Origin: Sphingomonas carotinifaciens
GTDB taxonomy: Bacteria > Pseudomonadota > Alphaproteobacteria > Sphingomonadales > Sphingomonadaceae
NCBI RefSeq assembly: GCF_009789535.1
Contig: NZ_WSUT01000005.1
Coordinates: forward strand, 1,859,501-1,923,500
Length of the DNA: 64,000 nt
Direction of reading: 5' to 3'
A program made the translations under genes and the position numbers. The number at the start of each line of letters is the position of its first letter. Within the stretch, counting starts at the first letter, position 1. The notes beneath the pieces are model-generated. The model had not been told where the DNA came from and made no database searches. It worked only from the letters and a program-made list of their open reading frames with translations. Below, piece by piece: positions 60,654 to 64,000 of the stretch.

Positions 60654-62524
60654 CAATTGCCCTCGGATCCCATCGCACGGGCGTCTTCGTTCGACTGCAC
60701 CAGATTTGCAAGTCGATCCTCCAACGCCTGTTTTTCCCTCACCAATGCCACCTGCCGTTCGAATGCGTCCGCGGTGAATTCGGACTGCATCGCCTGCGTC
60801 GCCTCCGCCAGCATCGTGTCGACCTCGGGCCGTGCGATCAGGATCGCAATGGCTTCGTCCAGGTCGGCACGGGCACGGCCGTGGTCGGCGGATCGCTGCG
60901 TAAACGAATATGGCATCGTATCGGCCCTCAGCAGTTCGCTTGCGACTGTCTCGAAACCGGACCGCGCCAATATGGTGACGAGCCGCCCGCTATCAAGCGG
61001 GTCCTGTCCGCGCTGATCCTCCAGCGCGACATCGACCACCGCTTCGAACAATCGGCCCAGCGCACCGTCGACCAGCCGCAGCGATCCCAGCACCTCCATG
61101 TGCCGGGCGATTTCGGCCGGGTGGCGGATCAGTCCGGCCAGCACCGCCTTGGCCAGTACCCGGTCGATCCCCGCTGCCCGGAACGCCTTGGCATCCTCGG
61201 TCACGGGCAGGGGCGGGGGCTTCCACGGGCCGGTGCGCTTCTGGAACGGCACGAATGGTTTCTTGGCCGGGCGGAAATGTTCGTCGGCGCGGCGGCGGAA
61301 TTCGGAGAGATATTCGAACTTCACACCCTGGTCGGCGATCGTGCCGGCCAGTTCGGACAGTCGCTGCTTCAACCCGGCGCGCTGTTCGGGTGTGTCGAGC
61401 GGTTCGGCCGCCATCTCGCTCTGCCAAAGCCGGTCGACCAGCGGCTGGGCACTGGCCAGCAGTTCCTCCATCGCGCCCGCACCCCTGGCACGGACCAGAT
61501 CGTCGGGGTCCTGCCCTTGCGGCAGGGTGACGAAGGACAGGCTGCGCCCCGGCTGGAGCAGCGGCAGCGCGCGGTGCGCGGCGCGGATCGCGGCCTTCTG
61601 ACCCGCGGCGTCGCCATCGAAGCACAGCACCGGCACCTCGACCATGCGCCACAGCTTTTCCAGCTGGTGTTCGGTCAGCGCGGTGCCGAGCGGGGCCACC
61701 GCCTCATGGATGCCGACCTGCGCCAGCGCGATCACGTCCATATACCCCTCGACCACCAGCACGCGGCCGGACTTGCGCACCGCAGGCGCGGCGCGATCGA
61801 GATTGTAGAGCGTGCGCCCCTTGTCGAAGAGCGGCGTGTCGGGGGAATTGAGATATTTCGGCTCGCCATCGCCGATGATCCGGCCGCCGAACGCGATCAC
61901 CCGGCCGCGCTGGTCCCGGATCGGGATCATCAGCCGGCCGCGGAAACGGTCGTAAGGCTCCTTGTTCTCGACGCTGATCAGCAGGCCGCATTCGATCAGC
62001 GCGGGCGCGCCATAATCCTTGAGCGCGGCCTTGAGCTGCCCACGGCTGTCCGGCGCGAAGCCCAGGCCGAAGGCGCGGGCGGTGTCGGGGCGGATGCCGC
62101 GCTTGTCCAGCACGCCGCGCGCTTCCGATCCGGACAGGCCGCCCAGTTGCTCGGTAAACCAGGTCGCAGCGTCGCCCATCGCATCGTGCAGCCCGCGCGC
62201 GCGTTCCGCCTTTTCGGCGGCGCGGCGATCCTGCGCCGGCATCTCCAGCCCGGCCGCCTGTGCCAGTTCCTTGACCGCATCGATAAAGGGCAGGCCGCGC
62301 TGGTCGGTCATCCAGCGGATGGCGTCGCCATGCGCGGAGCAGCCGAAGCAGTGATAGAAGCCCTTCTCGTCGTTGACGTAGAAGCTGGGCGTCTTCTCAT
62401 TGTGGAACGGGCAGCAGCCCTTATGCTCCCGCCCCGCCTTGTGAAGCTTGACGCTCTTGCCCACGAGCGCGGACAGCGTCGTCCGGGCGCGGAGCTCGTC
62501 GAGGAATTGCGGGGTCAGGCTCAT
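60653..62524 (-). CDS. dnaG: DNA primase
   Basis: A 623-residue primase. The N-terminal zinc finger has Cys38, His41, Cys59 and Cys62 (C-C-P-F-H and H-C-F-G-C). The Toprim domain carries V-V-E-G-Y-M-D-V and F-D-G-D-A-A-G, and the R-F-R-G-R-L-M-I-P motif precedes it. The helicase-binding C-terminus is helical. It starts the dnaG-rpoD pair. Confidence 0.95.
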
Positions 62525-62609
62525 GGCAACCCGCTGATTATATCATGCCCCTTTTGGCGGGAGGGGGCAAGCGGCGATGCCCCCTCGATCAGTGCGCTTT
62601 TGCGCGGCC

Positions 62610-63062
62610 TTACGCCAGTGCCGCCTTTACCAGCCCGCTGGCCTTCGCCATGTCGAGGACGGCGGCGTGGCGCGCCTTCAGCTCGGCCATGACGCGGCCC
62701 ATGTCCTTCATGCCGGTCGCGCCGATCTCCGCCTTGATCGCCTCGATCGCGGCGCGCGTCTCGTCCTCGCTCAGCGTTTGCGGCAGGAAGCGTTCGATCA
62801 CCGCAACCTCGGCGCGCTCGGCGTCGGCGAGTTCCTGGCGGTTGCCGCTTTCGTACATCGCGATCGATTCGCGACGCTGCTTGACCATCTTTTGCAGCAC
62901 CTCGATCACCAGCGTATCGTCGTCGGCGGGCGCGCCGCCGGTGCGGACTTCGATGTCGCGGTTCTTGATCGCGGCCTGGATCAGGCTGATCGCCGCGCGG
63001 CTTTCCTTGTCGCCGGCCTTCATGGCGGCCACCTGCGCGGCCTTGATGTCGTCGCGAATCAT
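62610..63062 (-). CDS. GatB/YqeY domain protein
   Basis: A 150-residue protein with the YqeY helical fold, like the C-terminal tail domain of GatB. K-A-G-D-K-E, L-I-Q-A-A-I-K-N-R-D-I-E, L-Q-K-M-V-K-Q-R-R-E-S and F-L-P-Q-T-L-S-E are conserved; G-A-T-G-M-K-D-M-G-R-V-M follows near the end. Start is ATG 63062 (M-I-R-D-D-I). The gene is commonly found between carA and dnaG in alphaproteobacteria, as here. Function is not established. Confidence 0.9.
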   Translation of the reverse strand: MIRDDIKAAQVAAMKAGDKESRAAISLIQAAIKNRDIEVRTGGAPADDDTLVIEVLQKMVKQRRESIAMYESGNRQELADAERAEVAVIERFLPQTLSEDETRAAIEAIKAEIGATGMKDMGRVMAELKARHAAVLDMAKASGLVKAALA

Positions 63063-63199
63063 CGTCTCGTCTTTCGCCAAAACGCGGACGATAGCTGGGC
63101 GGGCCCGCCCCGTGAACCGGTTGACGTGGGGGCCGATGGGGTCTAGCGGGCGGCACTTAGCGACATCGCCGACCAACCAACATGGAGTGCCCGCCGATC

Positions 63200-64000
63200 A
63201 TGGCCGACGCCAAGCCCTTTGCCATGCCCGACAAGCCCGAGGGCGCGACCGGGGTCCTCGTTCTGGCATCCGGTGAGGTGTTGTGGGGCCGCGGCTTCGG
63301 CGCCGAAGGGGAAGCGGTGGGCGAAGTCTGCTTCCACACCGCGATGACCGGCTATCAGGAGATCATGACCGATCCGTCCTTTGCCGGGCAGATCATCACC
63401 TTCACCTTTCCGCATATCGGCAATGTCGGTGCCAACCCCGACGATATCGAGGCGGATGCGCCGCATGCGCTCGGCATGATCGTGCGCGAGGACCCGACCG
63501 CGCCGTCCAACTTCCGCGCGATGGAGAACCTGTCCGGCTGGATGGCGCGGCATACCCGCATCGGCCTGGCCGGCATCGACACGCGCGCGCTGACCCGGCG
63601 CATTCGCGGCGGCGGCGCCCCCACCGGCGTGATCGCCCATTCGGCGGCCGGCGTGTTCGACCTCGACGCGCTGCTGGCGATGGCGCGGGGCTGGCCGGGG
63701 CTGGAGGGCATGGACCTTGCCAAGGGCGTGTCGACCCAGCTGCATTATGGCTGGGGCGAGACGCGCGAGGGTGGCGTGTGGCGGCTTGGCTTCGGCTATG
63801 GCGGGATCGAGAACGCCGATCGCCCCCATGTGGTCGCGATCGATTACGGCTCCAAGCACAACATCTTCCGCAATCTGGTTCAGGCCGGCGCCAAGGTGTC
63901 GGTGGTGCCGGCGACCGCCAGCTATGACGAGATCATGGCGCTGGAGCCGGACGGCATCTTCCTGTCGAACGGTCCCGGCGATCCGGCGGCGACCCGCGAC
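63200..64000 (+). CDS. carA: Carbamoyl-phosphate synthase small chain (N-terminal part)
   Basis: The window ends 267 codons into the gene. L-A-S-G-E-V-L-W-G-R-G-F is the usual start region, then F-H-T-A-M-T-G-Y-Q-E-I-M-T-D-P-S, N-V-G-A-N and D-T-R-A-L-T-R-R-I-R. The glutaminase domain begins with A-I-D-Y-G-S-K-H-N-I, and L-S-N-G-P-G-D-P is the last visible motif; its catalytic Cys lies past the window. ATG 63200 is chosen with GGAG upstream; an in-frame ATG at 63182 adds six residues. Divergent from the YqeY-like gene, with a weak TTGACG near 63121. Confidence 0.93.
   Translation, partial: MADAKPFAMPDKPEGATGVLVLASGEVLWGRGFGAEGEAVGEVCFHTAMTGYQEIMTDPSFAGQIITFTFPHIGNVGANPDDIEADAPHALGMIVREDPTAPSNFRAMENLSGWMARHTRIGLAGIDTRALTRRIRGGGAPTGVIAHSAAGVFDLDALLAMARGWPGLEGMDLAKGVSTQLHYGWGETREGGVWRLGFGYGGIENADRPHVVAIDYGSKHNIFRNLVQAGAKVSVVPATASYDEIMALEPDGIFLSNGPGDPAATRD

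Overview
The window is very GC-rich, almost fully coding DNA and reads as a chromosomal segment of a sphingomonad (Alphaproteobacteria, Sphingomonas or a close relative). The evidence is gene content and order: an exosortase A (XrtA) exopolysaccharide operon of sphingomonad type, a ChpT phosphotransferase, an SRP RNA-dnaX-ybaB block, rpoH next to rluD, rpoD next to dnaG, and an alphaproteobacterial style of start codons (many GTG, many 4-base ATGA/GTGA overlaps). No insertion sequence, prophage, CRISPR array or tRNA gene was found.

Layout. 1-12.6 kb: the end of a PLP decarboxylase, then a tightly packed XrtA operon (export lipoprotein, chain-length protein, tyrosine kinase, outer-membrane barrel, ExeA-like ATPase, polysaccharide deacetylase, FemAB-like protein, glycosyltransferase, XrtA-EpsI fusion, asparagine-synthase-like amidotransferase). 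12.6-18.3 kb: an esterase, a deoxyhypusine-synthase-like enzyme and an ornithine decarboxylase (a polyamine pair), a PLP dehydratase and an alpha/beta hydrolase. 18.3-21.9 kb: two tandem cysteine desulfurases with a ferredoxin, an HPP membrane protein and a small exported RG-rich protein. 21.9-28.6 kb: SRP RNA, dnaX, ybaB, mtgA, an amine oxidase, rpoH, rluD. 28.6-35 kb: an M67 metallopeptidase coupled to chpT, then cheA-cheW-cheY-cheB-cheR. 35-42.6 kb: an amidase, a TauE/SafE transporter, RNase P RNA, an exported TPR/TonB-C protein, a SulP transporter coupled to a beta carbonic anhydrase, a J-domain protein and a small ferredoxin. 42.5-47 kb: sufE and an enlarged phage-shock-protein (psp) operon read leftwards from a sigma-54 promoter, with pspF divergent. 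47-52.5 kb: superoxide dismutase, yciB, ftsY, mtaB, a DUF924 gene and an EAL protein. 52.7-57.5 kb: ffh-rpsP-rimM-trmD-rplS, interrupted by an antisense flavoprotein. 57.6-64 kb: a secreted cyclophilin, rpoD, dnaG, a YqeY-like gene and the start of carA.

How the parts work together: the XrtA operon should build, modify and export an exopolysaccharide and process sorted proteins; the psp operon should sense inner-membrane damage; ffs, ffh and ftsY, all three parts of the co-translational targeting pathway, lie in one window; rpoD and rpoH supply housekeeping and heat-shock sigma factors.

The most interesting points are the psp operon, which carries four extra PspB-like membrane-coil proteins and a short exported leader-gene product behind a near-consensus sigma-54 site; a CheA with two CheW-like domains and a degenerate receiver tail; the long hairpin and overlapping small acidic frame between rpsP and rimM; and the antisense gene that splits the rpsP-rplS operon. 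All functional calls come from reading motifs and order by eye; no database search was run.
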